From NCBI GenBank assembly GCA_002270565.1, contig NQMI01000116.1, positions 62,001 through 126,000 on the forward strand: DNA of 64,000 nucleotides. The letters are read 5' to 3'. The notes under the pieces are model-generated. The model was not told the origin of the DNA and did no database searches. It saw only the letters and a program-made list of their open reading frames with translations. A program made the translations under genes and the position numbers. Shown in pieces: positions 13,901 through 26,633 of the stretch. The DNA is from Stenocarpella maydis. Lineage: Eukaryota; Ascomycota; Sordariomycetes; Diaporthales; Diaporthaceae. The first letter of the stretch is position 1, and every line of letters begins with the position of its first letter.

Positions 13901-14422
13901 TATCTCCAGATGACCCAGCACAAGAGGCCAGCTCCTCCTACCTGCCCGACCCTTGCCCTGCTGTTCACCCCGGCCCTGCCCTGCTTTTTGGAATTTGGTT
14001 GTCATTATTAATTGCAGAGACTGCCCCAGGGTCCATCTCACGCCAACCCATCGCCTCCGGCTTTTCTCTCGACTCCTGCCTTTCAAACGCGCACCAGTCG
14101 ACCAGACACCTCGACGGCCTCAACAATATTTAGAGGCAGTGCCTTCAAGACACAGTCCGCAGCAGGCCCTCACTTCGCAAACCCCACCTCTGAGCTGCGC
14201 GACCAACGACAGCTTGCCGGGGAGCTCCGAGCTTCAGCCCTTTTTTTTTTTTTTTTTTGTGTCTGGTCTCTTTTTCTGGTGCTCTTCCCTCTCTCTCCGA
14301 TCCGGTTTGCGTTTCTCATTTGTTGTCAGACAGACGCAGAAAAGGCAAATCTCCAATCGAATCCGAACAGGCACAGCTTCTCCGCATCGCTCCCCCCTTG
14401 CAGCGAACTAGGTGTGCCCGGC
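10990..14422. other. gene-poor region upstream of ERG5
   Basis: A 3.4-kb stretch with no recognisable gene. The longest frame (12368-12889, 173 codons) resembles nothing I know and has no exon partners. It contains a GT dinucleotide run (about 13356-13373), a GTACTCCGT motif (13176-13184), repeated TACCTA/TAGGTA words at 13517-13555 and an 18-base T run (14241-14258). The last few hundred bases are pyrimidine-rich and probably form the ERG5 promoter and leader. Confidence 0.55.
14241..14258. repeat. poly-T run in ERG5 upstream region
   Basis: Eighteen consecutive T bases, 165 bp before the ERG5 start codon, inside a pyrimidine-rich leader. This may be a promoter poly(dT) tract or part of the 5' UTR. 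Confidence 0.8.
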
Positions 14423-16309
14423 ATGGACGCCAACTCAACCAGTTTTGCCTCGCCCCTGGCTAGTCCACAGAACGGCAACATGAACATACCGCTCCAGCTC
14501 GAATATGTTGTTGACGCAATCTCTCACGCCAGCCTCTGGACAGTCCTGTGGACTGTTGTGGCTCTCGCAGTGGCTTACGACCAGAGTATGTTTCCCCAAG
14601 GATCCATCACGACCAAACACAAGTGAACACAACTGGGAAGCCAAGAAAGTGTAAATAAGGGAGGCGGGATGGGACGGAACTCTCGCCACCAGGCGGCAGG
14701 CTTCATATCAGAGTCCAGCGGCTAATTGTCTCGCCCACAGTCAGCTATATCCGCCAGAAGGGCTCAATCGTCGGCCCGTCTTGGAAGGCTCCCTTCATTG
14801 GACCCTTCTTGCAGTCCATGAACCCCAAATTCTCAGAATACTATGGAAAATGGCTAAGCGGCGAACTGAGCTGCGTCTCAATCTTCCACAAGTAGGTTCC
14901 CCCCTCATCGTATCGAGACTCTTCAATAGTTGAGTTGGGACTGACGTTCTTCGCAATTAAGGTTCGTCATCATTGCTTCAACACGAGACATGTCCCGCAA
15001 GGTCTTCAACTCTCCAACCTTTGTCAAGCCTTGCGTCGTCGATGTCGCGCCCAAACTCCTGGGAGCTGACAACTGGGTCTTCCTGGACGGCAAGGCTCAC
15101 GTCGACTTCCGCAAGGGCCTGAACGGCTTGTTCACGCGCCAAGCCCTGGAATGCTACCTCCCCGGCCAAGAGGACGTCTACAACCGCTACTTCGACAAGT
15201 TCGTCCGGATTACGAAGAAAGCAGGGGGCAAGCCTGTGCCGTGGATGTCCGAGTTCCGAGAGATCATCACTGCCGTGTCTCTGCGGACTTTCTGCGGACA
15301 TTACATCTCTGACGAGGGTGTAAAGCGGATCGCGGACGACTACTACCTGATCACCGAGGCCCTGGAACTCGTCAACTTCCCGTTCATCATTCCCTTCAGC
15401 AAGACCTGGTACGGAAAGAAGGCCGCAGATATGGTCCTTGCAGAGTTCTCAAAGGCAGCCGCCAAGAGCAAGGTCCGCATGAACGCCGGAGGCGAGGTTT
15501 CGTGCATCATGGACGGCTGGGTCAAGGGCATGGTCGACTCCCGCAGGTGGCGAGAGGCCGAGGCCAGGGGTGAGAAGACGGACAAGCCAACACCGTTGCT
15601 GCGAGAATTCACCGACTACGAGATCGCCCAGACCGTCTTCACCTTCCTGTTCGCATCCCAGGATGCCACCAGCAGCGCCGCTACGTGGCTGTTTCAGATC
15701 ATGGCCCAGCGTCCCGACGTCCTCGACCGAGTCAGAGAGGAGAACCTGAAGACCCGCAATGGTGACATCCACGCCGCCTTGACCTTGGACCAGCTCGAGT
15801 CTATGAAGTACACCCGTGCTGTGGTCCGTGAGCTGCTCCGGTACCGGCCTCCTGTGCTGATGGTGCCTTACCTCGCAAAGAAGGCATTTCCCATCACCGA
15901 CACCTACACTGTTCCCAAGGGCGCCATGGTCATCCCGTCGACGTACCTCTCCCTGCGTGATCCTGAAGTATATGAGAACCCGGATGAGTTCAACCCTGAG
16001 CGGTACTACACTGGCGACGCCGAGGAGAAGGGCGCAAAGAACTGGCTGGTCTTCGGCACCGGTCCTCATTACTGCCTCGGACAGCACTACGCCATGTGCA
16101 ACCTTGCTCTCATGATCGGCAAGGCCTCGCTCCTGATGGACTGGAAGCACCACCCCACACCAAAGTCTGAGGAGATCAAGGTGTTTGCCACCATCTTCCC
16201 CATGGTAAGCCGTTACAACACAGTCATCCCCGAAGCTCCCGAATAACGTGTGCTAACATGCATGGTGCAGGATGACTGCCCGTTGACCTTTGAGGAGAGG
16301 AAGTGGTAG
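14423..16309 (+). CDS. ERG5: sterol C-22 desaturase, cytochrome P450 CYP61 (Erg5)
   Basis: Four exons (14423-14585, 14741-14891, 14962-16204, 16271-16309) give 531 aa, the usual CYP61 length. A membrane anchor lies near residues 32-50. The I-helix has ASQDATSS, the ExxR motif is in ELLRYRPP, and the heme loop is FGTGPHYCLGQ with the thiolate ligand at Cys476. The 39-nt last exon restores the conserved end DDCPLTFEERKW. Erg5 introduces the C-22 double bond of the sterol side chain late in ergosterol synthesis in the ER, using NADPH-P450 reductase. The SGELSCVSIFHKF segment and the ASQDATSSA helix are CYP61 traits and exclude CYP51. The upstream poly-T/CT leader suggests a long 5' UTR. Confidence 0.95.
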
Positions 16310-16882
16310 GGGGGGGAGTGTTGATATAAGATGCAGAGCAATCTAAGGGCGATCACTATGCGGCTGGTATAACGAAACTATCAGCGTGACCGCATGGGTT
16401 CCAGACGTGTTATGACACAGCTTAATAACTTTTAATACCGTACATGCTTGCAATCGTGATGGGTACTGCGGTGAGGTCACCATTGTCAGATCTCGTAGAC
16501 TACTAGGTATCTTGACCAGGCCTCTTCGAGAAGCCTGGCCGTCGTTCCGAGGGCTGTTGGTCGGAATCAGATAGAGTTTGACCACGGCGGCACGAGCCGT
16601 CACATTCGAGCTGCCAAAGGGGTGGGATGCCGGGCTGGGACCAGCGCAAGGGAAAACATGAAGCAACCCCTGGACCTCTTGAACTTTTGCGAAGCCTGTG
16701 CCCGCAGATGACATCAGCAGGGTCCGAGCGACCGGCCGCCGCCTCCGAGCTGTGTCTCCCGATTGCCGTCATCTTAACTGCCCCCCCCCCCAAGGCCAGC
16801 CGACGCAACCCCTCGCACAATCTGACCTCTCAACTGCACTCGGTACTTTGCTGTTTGAGATACTGCCTAGACAAAGGCAGCC
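16310..16882. other. ERG5 to rhodanese spacer
   Basis: A 573-bp spacer between two plus-strand genes. It includes an 11-base C run (16781-16791) about 90 bp before the rhodanese start. I see nothing else. Confidence 0.6.
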
Positions 16883-17761
16883 ATGCGGTCCACGCAGACC
16901 GCCGCGAACACCCTGCGGCTGGGCGCCTACCGGGCCGGCGTGGTGGCTAGCTGCTGCGGTAGCCCCCTCCGCGTCACCGCCGCGCCCTGGATCTCTGTCA
17001 GGAATTGGGCCCCGATCCCGCGGGATGCCGTGGCGGCGGCCTTTCCCTCCGGGATCCGCAGGTACTCGCAGAAGCAGCCTGGGGAGAGCAAGATATGGGG
17101 TTTTGAGGATGTATGTTCGCCCATCGGCTCCTTCCCATCCTATCCTACCCCTCCGATCCCGGGCTATTGACAGCGACAACATGTGCGCACCGACAGGGAC
17201 AGAGAGAAGAATCAAGAGGCAACGCGGAACCGGCAGGAACAGACAGACAGATTGGCTGACGAGCTGCCATTGACGACATGCACAGATCCAGAAGCTCACG
17301 CAAGAACCCAAACCCAACGTCGCAGTAGTCGGTACGACAATGAACCCCTCTTTTCGCACCTCCCTCCCCACAAGTACACACAATGCCCTAGCGCAGAAGG
17401 AAAAAGCAGTACACGGTCGAGAATAAAGAGGCTTGTCCGGCTGAGCGCAAATTAACCCACCCCGCCGCCTACAGATGTCCGAGAGCCGGGCGAGCTCAAG
17501 TCGACGGGCCGCGTCCCCGGCGCGGTCAACATCCCCGTGACCTCGCAGCCCGACAGCTTCCACATCACCGAGGAGGAGTTCGAAGACCGCTTCGGGTTCC
17601 CGCGCCCGGACAAGGGCCAGGAGGTCGTCTTCTACTGCAAGGCCGGCGTGCGCAGCCGCGCCGCGGCCGGGCTGGCCAGGGACGCGGGCTGGTCCAGGGT
17701 TGGCGAGTATCCGGGCAGCTGGCTGGACTGGGCCGAGAAGGGGGGCAAGATAGAGAGGTGA
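16883..17761 (+). CDS. mitochondrial single-domain rhodanese (thiosulfate sulfurtransferase)
   Basis: Three exons (16883-17110, 17286-17331, 17475-17761) give 186 aa. The 46-nt middle exon is supported because the joined frame reads VVDVREPGEL. The N-terminal 60 residues are rich in Arg, Ala and Ser with almost no acidic residues, as in a mitochondrial presequence. The rhodanese domain (about 75-186) contains DVREPGEL, the turn GRVPGAVNIP and the active-site loop FYCKAGVRSR, whose Cys carries the persulfide. Such proteins move sulfane sulfur from thiosulfate or glutathione persulfide to acceptors. ERG5 lies upstream on the same strand with no evident functional link. Confidence 0.88.
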
Positions 17762-18050
17762 TTTGACGTACCGAATAAGGCACGGGCTCGTGCGGAGACA
17801 GGAGAGATACGACATGATCATGCAAGCACACGGAGATGTTCGCTGGAGGGCATGGCAGCAATGCTACTTGGAATTGTGACGGTGAAAATGGATATTCCCA
17901 TGGTAAACCCCCCCGGCCCCGATCGGCAAAACAGACCAGCCGTCTGACCGGCGTAATGTACAATGCAAACATCAACGACATAACGCCCCGAGTCCGCTGC
18001 TCCATTTATGATGGGCGTGATGGTGCCCTCGAGATTCCCCGTCAGAGAAC

Positions 18051-19130
18051 TTAGAACCCGGGCGGCGGCGGCGGAGGCTGCTCAGGTGCCTTTCCTTCGT
18101 CTCCGCCACCGCCGACGCCGCTCCCAGGCTGCTCATTCGGTATCAGGCTGCCGTGCGCAAAGAAGAGCATCTTGATGGCGACGGCCAGGGCCAGGTGCAG
18201 GACCAGGACCAGGACGAGCAGGACCTTGCTCGTCTGCTTGTCGGTGGCGCTCAGGACCGGGTACAGGTTGCGCAGGAGGAAGGCCACCGACAGGCCAAAG
18301 CCGAGGCCGACGAAGACCCAGTTGAGGATGCTGATCTGGCTCCAGCTGATCAGGGCGACGGGCACCCAGATGAGGTTGGAGTAGCCGTAGAGCGCCCAGC
18401 ACTCGAGGAGGTTGGCGGACTCGGAGCCAAAGTACCGCAGGGCGAGGTACAGGGCCATGGGGACGAAGAGGGTGTAGCCGTAGACGAGGCCGGCGGCGCC
18501 TAGAGTGGACCAACGACGTCAGCATGCGGACACTTTGGCTCGGGAACAGAGCAGTGGGTAGAAGGGGGTGGTCCCGCCGGGTAGGGCATACCGCTGAGGA
18601 GCCTGAAGTCATAGACGAACGGCTCCTGGCCCGTCGTGGCGAGGTACTTGCTTATGGTGCCCCCCAGGAACAGGATGAAGACGACCGTCGTGGCGATCCA
18701 GAACGGGCCGTAGAGGTCCGGGTTGCCCTCGAGCACGTCGAGGAAGTTTGCGCGCGGGAACAGCGCGGCCCAGCACCGCTGCAGGACGGCCGACGTGTCG
18801 ACGTCGAAGAATTGCGCGTAGAAGGACATGGACCACAGGTAGCGCTTGCCCGAGGACGACGAGGACGTCGCGGGGAGCGGGAGCCCCGGGGCGGCCCCGG
18901 GGCCCTTGCGGATCGCGGGCGTGGACTCGGAGAAGTTAGAGTTGTGGAATTCGAGGTCGTCCTGGAGGTCGGTGTGGCCGAGGTCGCCCTGCGCGCGGGA
19001 GATAATGTCAGAACAACTGGGCTTGGCATATTCGCGATGGTGTGTGTGCGTGTGTCACTTCCATAGGGTTGGGGGCATTTACCTCGTCGTCCACGTCTAC
19101 GACGGCATCGTAACCGGCTCCGCCTGACAT
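18051..19130 (-). CDS. Yip1-domain membrane protein (YIPF1/2-like)
   Basis: Minus-strand exons 19130-19083, 18988-18592 and 18499-18051 give 297 aa. The soluble N-terminus has the DVDDEGDLGHTDLQ segment, which crosses the first splice junction and supports it. The Yip1 domain fills the rest: five hydrophobic segments, with GNPDLYGPFWI before the first and SESANLLECWALYGYSNL between later ones. Yip1 proteins reside in ER/Golgi membranes and act with Ypt/Rab GTPases in vesicle transport. The tail is Gly- and Pro-rich and ends in PPPPPPGF. Family is clear; which yeast paralogue it matches is not. It converges with the rhodanese gene, 289 bp away. Confidence 0.85.
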
Positions 19131-20858
<1,728 letters not shown>

Positions 20859-21826
20859 CTTGAATGCGTCGTCCTCGAGGGGGATTGACGTGTGATGTGG
20901 TTTGGGGAGGTGACGGTTCCTGAAAGGTCGGATTCCTCTGACGGGAGAGATGGGTGGAGTCTAGCCAGGCCACTGCAAAATTTCGAGGTTGCCCTGTGTG
21001 GAACAGATCACGTGATATCCCCGGCTCAGCTAACAGACAGCAAGTCTTGGTCTGCTGGCAAACTGTTAGCGTACTGAAACAATCTCTCCCTCTGCAGTGA
21101 AAAGCGTACCGTCTGAATTCAACTGCTCCCAAATCCGCTGGCAATTGTTTTATTTGACCAAGACTTTACTATGACAGCATCTTGTAAGTTGACCGGCTTG
21201 TGAGTCTTATCCTGCTAAGGATGGTCGGAAGATGCAGGCTCCCAACAGACCAAGCCAAGGAGTACCAAAGACCAGGATGAATACACCACAGGAACATAGG
21301 TACATGAAAGGCACTGCATGTACTCTACTCCAGATTCATTCGACTGGGGCTGCTCTTACTATCGAGAGATATTCACACCCATGAGAAAGGATTCCAGACG
21401 AGTACAGCGTCCGAGGTGTTCTAAAAACCAGAGACTTTCTTTCACCCAGCCTAAAATCCCATACCTGGAGAGCACAAACCCGGTACACCAACCTCAGTAC
21501 ACGCAGTACATACACTACACTTACACTCAGAGTATCTACCCAAGACCCCCACCTAGACATTTAGTACACCGACACCCAGATTTATGGGTATTGGTATTGT
21601 GTCTCATGGGAATATGTGCATAAGAAGTTGGGAGTAGATGTTGTGGAGGTGGGTGTTCCGGGGGTAGGTGCTATGAGGTATGAGAGTCGGTGTCGTGGGA
21701 GTAGATGCCGGGGAGTGGGTGCTGGACGATGGGTATGAATATCCGATTTCTTACTCCAAGGTAAACTCTAAAAACTCTCTGGATGTCGGTACATCAGGAC
21801 CCTGCCTACTAGTTCTAGGCTCTGTC
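20859..21826. promoter_or_regulatory. ubiquitin-eL40 leader/promoter and RRN7 3' flank
   Basis: The right-hand side of eL40 holds its untranslated first exon (ending at 20858) and promoter. Toward 21826 comes the RRN7 3' flank, which carries a degenerate GT-rich repeat at 21629-21725. No other gene is supported. Confidence 0.6.
21629..21725. repeat. degenerate G/T-rich minisatellite
   Basis: GGGAGTAGATG followed by a GGTGGGTG-type stretch occurs twice (starting near 21630 and 21698), with related GGTAGGTG and GAGTCGGTG words between. It lies just beyond the RRN7 stop codon. Confidence 0.45.
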
Positions 21827-23563
21827 CTAAGCATATTCATGCTCCTCAGCCTCGTCCTGGGTACGCATCCGATTGACCCTCATTTCCAGGGTATACACAG
21901 CCTTGACAAGCTTGCTAAGCGACAGACCAGAAATTCCTGCCGCCTTTTCATAGAACGCCTTTGCGACATCAGGCAGGTCCTCAACAGTGCGGTAGACAGC
22001 GTGGTCATCGCCGGCCCTCCTGACTCCGTATCCCGGTACTGGCGGAACGGACCTGACGAAGCTCTGGGCCGTCCGGAGTCGCTCGTCTATCTGAGCCTCG
22101 GTCAGCTCAGGCCTGGGGTTCTGAGACCGCCTGCCTGCCAGCGGGAACAGCTCCGTGAGCTCCCCAGTCTCCCTGCCCTGCTTGATCTGTGTGTTCTCGT
22201 ACCAGTCCAGATAGTCATCAATCTTTCTGTCGCTCATCTTCCAGGCGTCTTCCGGCTGCAATTGGTTGATCTCGTGCGTCTCCAGGCCCTCAGATTCGGC
22301 ATCCCTCATGAGCTCCCGCCACCTGACCCAGTCAATCTGCAAGGACCACGGGTCCCTGTCATCGACAGGAGCTCGCTCCAAACCGTCGAATGGGTAGATG
22401 AGCTTCGTCGAGAATACAATGCAGGCGACTAGGAGAATGTCTGGGTGATCGAGCAGCTTGAAACGCTTCCTGTTCATGTTGAAGGTGTGCTCCAAACCTA
22501 GGAGCCTCGTCATGGCTCGGACATGGACATATACTTCGGCTGGGAGCGTGTTAGTTTTCTGAGGCACGCGTTACGAAGGGCTCTAAACTTACGTGGTAGT
22601 GCCAGTTCTCGCAAATAGTGCAATAAAAGTAGGGCGGTATTCAGCGCAGGAAACACCATTACGTAGTTCAAGTGATAATCAAGGATCAGTTCCAGAATCG
22701 CCAGGTGCAGCTCTCCACCACGGAACGAGGTGTTTTTCACCTTGAGCGCCCTGTGATACGACCCAGGTAGCCTCGCCGTCATCTCCGAAGGGAGGGCATC
22801 GAACGCCCCTAGAAATGGCAGGCGGTCATCTTTGGCCCAGTTGTAGATCTGCCCTACGCGCACCGGGAGGCTCAGGGTCAGGCATCCCAGGTAGCATAGC
22901 GCGAGGCTGTGGAAGAGTCCCGGAAGGTTCCAGTCCTGCCCCGGCTCCGACGTCCAGCTCCTACCCCGGCTGGCGGTCGTCCTGGTAGTGGCGGTGGACG
23001 CGTCGCTGTCGCTGCCTGCCTGCGAGCTGAACAGCTCCGTCCCGGACTCGACGCCGGACTCGACGCCGGACTCGAGCCCGGACTCGCCGTCGGTGTCGTC
23101 CTCGGCGGCGCTCTTCAGACCTGCCAAGTTCCGGGTGCGGAGGTCCCAGAGGTCGCGGACGACCGTCTCCAGCTCCTCTGGGAGCTTTTTGGTGTGGACA
23201 AGCCACCATATCTGCTTGCGGAGGATGAGCTGGAGGCACTCCAGGTAGAGCTCGCGCGCCGCGTTGCCTAAGAGGTGCTTGGTCGTCTTCTCTCTGGATG
23301 CTCGTTCCTTTCGCACAACCTTGCCCTGCTGCCCGAAATTGTCTTCCTCATCGATGTCGAACTCGACATAACCCTTGAGGCCCGTCGTTAGCAAGAAACG
23401 TAAGTTACCCGCTGGTGTCCTTGATGAGCCCTACCTCGATGCGATGGCCGTTTTGACAGTATCGGAGCCCGCTTTCTGCGTACCACCTTTTGGCCCGGCA
23501 TTCGTCGCACCGCTCACCGGGCGGGAACCGGTGGAGTTCTTGGCTCTTTCCGCGCCTAGTCAT
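21827..23563 (-). CDS. RRN7: RNA polymerase I core factor subunit Rrn7 (TAF1B/TFIIB-like)
   Basis: Minus-strand exons 23563-23435, 23373-22593 and 22539-21827 give 540 aa. The N-terminal zinc ribbon is C19-x2-C22 with C36-x3-H40 (CDECRAKRWY, YCQNGH), followed directly by the B-reader-like region. The middle has two cyclin-like folds: LYLECLQLILRKQIWWLV and, in exon 3, MTRLLGLEHTFNMNRKRF followed by LLDHPDILLVACIVFSTKLIYPF. Rrn7 bridges Pol I to the rDNA promoter in the core factor with Rrn6 and Rrn11. Between the ribbon and the first cyclin fold is a short acidic repeat of ESGV units (near 23040-23085), probably disordered. It lies in a run of ribosome-related genes. Confidence 0.88.
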
Positions 23564-24440
23564 CGTTGCCTGGCCTGGATGAGAAGGTTTCGCCTTGTCG
23601 TTGGATAGCCGTGTTGTCGCGGGTAACAGCAAACAGGGAAGGCCCACAAACCATCACAAGTTTTCAGCTTGTTCGCGGTAATTAGCATCACGCCTACCGC
23701 GACAGCAAGCACTAATTTGACTTTCTAGCTACCAAATCTCTCAACAACGGAGGCGACGGTTGATACCATGGTGAGGGATCACAAATGTTAGAACGGTGCT
23801 AGTAACGGTAAGGACACACACACCTTGCATGACTACCGCCGTGCTAATATTTGTGATCCCTACTCATTGTAGTTGCAAAATTAGGCGGAAGGTACTGAAT
23901 AAACCAGCTATACACTAAGGTGTGATTTTCGACATCAATATTCAGCAGTGCAAGGAGACACCCGCAAGAATTGCTGACAATGGCCCCGTGACAAATGATC
24001 CCATCCACTACCGGATTGAGGGTCAAAATTTATGGACTTGATCGAGTGTCACTGTGGCGAAGGCGTGTCAGTCGTTGGGACGGGTCACATTTACGAATCA
24101 CCGGCACATTCCCATGTTCGTCCTGTGAGCATTCTTTGTATAGTCTCATTTCAGGTTGACTCCTGTTCCCATAGACACCCCATCTTCTTCCCGGCTGGGA
24201 ATGTTTATCGCATGCCATATTAGATGGGAAAACCGCAGATTTGGATTTCGCGCGAGCCCGTCTTCCACGTGCTATCAAATAAAACTATCAAGTCCATCGA
24301 TCAGAGAACTGGGTGGCAGGCCCACAATATGTCAAGACGATGTATCCTCAACATGAGCTTTGCCGCGACTGATCGTAAGCGCTACTGTTCAGCATCCGGT
24401 CGTTTTCCCGAGGTCGTCATCGCCCATTGAAGCGGGGCAT
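23564..24440. other. RRN7 promoter and eIF5A 3' flank
   Basis: An 877-bp spacer between two minus-strand genes. The two GATCACAAAT-type words (at 23777 and, inverted, near 23850) form an imperfect inverted repeat about 80 bp apart. No gene is supported. Confidence 0.55.
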
Positions 24441-25259
24441 TTAGCCCTGCTTGGGAGCCTCCTTGGCCTCAACGGCAGCCTCCTCACCCATGGCAGTCAG
24501 AATGACCACATCTGTTTGGAAATGTCAGCACACATGATCGTCATCCCGTCATCTGGGCAAGACTCACTGGTGTCCTTCTCCTCGGTCTTGAAGAGACGGA
24601 TAATCTTCTCGCCGACCTCTCCATCGGGGACCTTGACATCGTCCTTGGTGTCACCGTCATCGGTCATGAGGGAAAGGTAGTCATCGTCGGAGATGTCGAG
24701 CTAAAGGTTGCATTTCTGTTAGAGAGAGTGCCCCACGTGGCTCACGGTCACTCAGGGACCGACTTACAAGCTGGTACTCGCGGCGGGAGACGTTGGGGAC
24801 GTCCATGTTGTGGGTGGAAGGGCAAAGCTCCTCAAGCTTCTTGCCAGTGAAGATGTCGATGGCGACCAAGTGGACCTTGGCGTGGCCGTGCTTTCCAGTC
24901 TTGGAGGTAGACATGTCGACAATCTTGCAGGGACGGCCCTTGATGACGACGAAACCGTTCTTCCGGAGCGAAGAGCATTGCATGGGGAAGGTCAGCGACG
25001 CGCCGGCGTCAGCCGAGTCGAAGGTGTGTTCATGCTAAAGGAGCCATTGTCAGCTTGCAGGGCGCGCGAGGGAGGGGCAGAGCAGAATGTGTGCGTGTGC
25101 GTGCGTGTGTGCTGTTGTTGTGGTCACGGGCTAGAGGAGAGCTCATCGTGACGGTCGTGCGCGGGCGAGGTGCGGGGTGCCCTGCTGGGCCAGCCACCAC
25201 CACACAAGCGAAGGAGACGGTCAGAGTGGTTGCTTGCTTACCTGGGCGTCGTCGGCCAT
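24441..25259 (-). CDS. HYP2: translation factor eIF5A
   Basis: Minus-strand exons 25259-25242, 25034-24768, 24700-24568 and 24511-24441 give 162 aa. The first exon encodes only MADDAQ. The protein is collinear with yeast eIF5[25 protein letters not shown], then [12 protein letters not shown], where Lys54 is the residue converted to hypusine. The C-terminal OB fold starts at [12 protein letters not shown] and ends near [12 protein letters not shown]. Hypusinated eIF5A relieves ribosome stalling at polyproline and helps termination. The enzyme for the second modification step, deoxyhypusine hydroxylase, starts 1375 bp away on the opposite strand, so both share one upstream region. Confidence 0.95.
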
Positions 25260-26633
25260 CTTGATGAAGTCTGATCGGTGAGGCTGACTGATGGGATGGA
25301 GGATGGAGGGGGATGGATGCGACGAGGCCGAGGAAAGGAAGCGTCAAGGACAGAAACAGTTTTGTAAAGTGGAGGAAAAAATTAGAGTGGATGATGGATG
25401 CCACAACTCGAAGGGAGTGAAAATACCTAGGCGGTCTCGCCCCTCTCCTCCCCAAGTGTGTCCGCTCTTTGGCAGGCTTCTAATTGGCGCCGAGCCACGG
25501 CTGCAACCTGCGACATGGGTCACAGTTGGGCAGCTACAACTTTTGGTACAGCACAGCTTGGACCGGCCCCGGCGCGAAGGCGGCTGCAATGTATGTATTT
25601 GCACCTGCTTCTTTCTGGCACGATCTAACTCTAGCAAGATAAAAAACTCTCCCGTCTCCCCCTCGGTATGCGTACACCTCCCCAGTGATCCCAAACGCTA
25701 ACGCATGTCGTACATTCTTTGCTGCAATTTTGGAACCTACCAGGTCACATTTTATCCAATCTCGGGAGAGGAGGGGGAAAAAAGAAAAGAAAAGAAAAAA
25801 AAGGGACTTCGGGCGAATAAGTCAATGTGTAGCTTTTCGGGTACCCTGAGGAGAGAGATGCACGGAGTAGACCTGCTATAGGGCCGCCCACCCAAGAGCA
25901 CGCGGGGTTACTCGTGAAGGTTGTGTAGCTCCATCTACCTGTACCACATGCCAATGTCTGCTGCAACCCCTCACTGCGCCCAGCGTTCGTTGATCCAGGC
26001 GACACAGACCTTCATGGACAGCTGTGCGCTCACTTGGGAAGTTTAGTACTACCGAAGCTGCCGCACGCAGATGGTGTGTTGTATGATGCTTTGTCTTGCA
26101 GGACACGGGTAACAATAATACATGAATACACCGGTACGCGGCGGGTACAGAATGCAGGCAAGTAATGCCTGACCGTCTAGACCCACGAGGTTGCCCTACA
26201 ACATAGTACATGGGCGGCATGGGAATATTTTGCAATTTGCAACGGTAGACCGATACATATGTCTATCCAACAGGTTATATCCTACTGGTTTGCAAATTTC
26301 AATTTCGCAGCAGATAATACACGGCTTGGGTAAATATCTCAGCAGCCCAATTCACAGAATATTGTCCACATTCCGAGCGTCTTTTGAGTGGTCCATGAGA
26401 CTGTGAGTGTAGGTGGAACTGAGAAATCGATAAAAGCGCGCCCAGGTCCATCAACCCCGCCATCTACCTAGGTATCTCAGTAATAAGGGCCCTAGCGCAT
26501 TGCTTTTTTGGAGCGCCGATCGCGTCGCAATCAACTCACCACTCAGCGAGACAGAACAACTTTTTTTTCTCCCCGCCCACTTTCCACGTTTTCTCTTATT
26601 ACTTCTAGAGCGCTTTGCTCTTGGTCAGTCAAT
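25260..26633. promoter_or_regulatory. bidirectional upstream region of eIF5A and deoxyhypusine hydroxylase
   Basis: 1374 bp separate two divergent start codons, with no other gene between. The eIF5A side has a long pyrimidine-rich leader (on its own strand). The hydroxylase side has GATAAAAG about 210 bp upstream, CTACCTAGGTA at 26464-26474 and a T-rich stretch at about 26562-26571 just before the start. A purine-rich run (GGAAAAAAGAAAAG type) lies near 25780-25803. Whether one element drives both genes cannot be seen from sequence alone. Confidence 0.6.

Noticed and set aside
14423..16309. Considered CYP51 (lanosterol 14-alpha demethylase)
   Set aside because: Heme-loop and I-helix sequences, the SGELSCVSIF segment and the DDCPLTFEERKW end match CYP61/Erg5.
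21680..22432. 250-codon plus-strand frame at the RRN7 3' end
   Set aside because: It is antisense to RRN7 exon 3, which carries recognisable cyclin-fold sequence.
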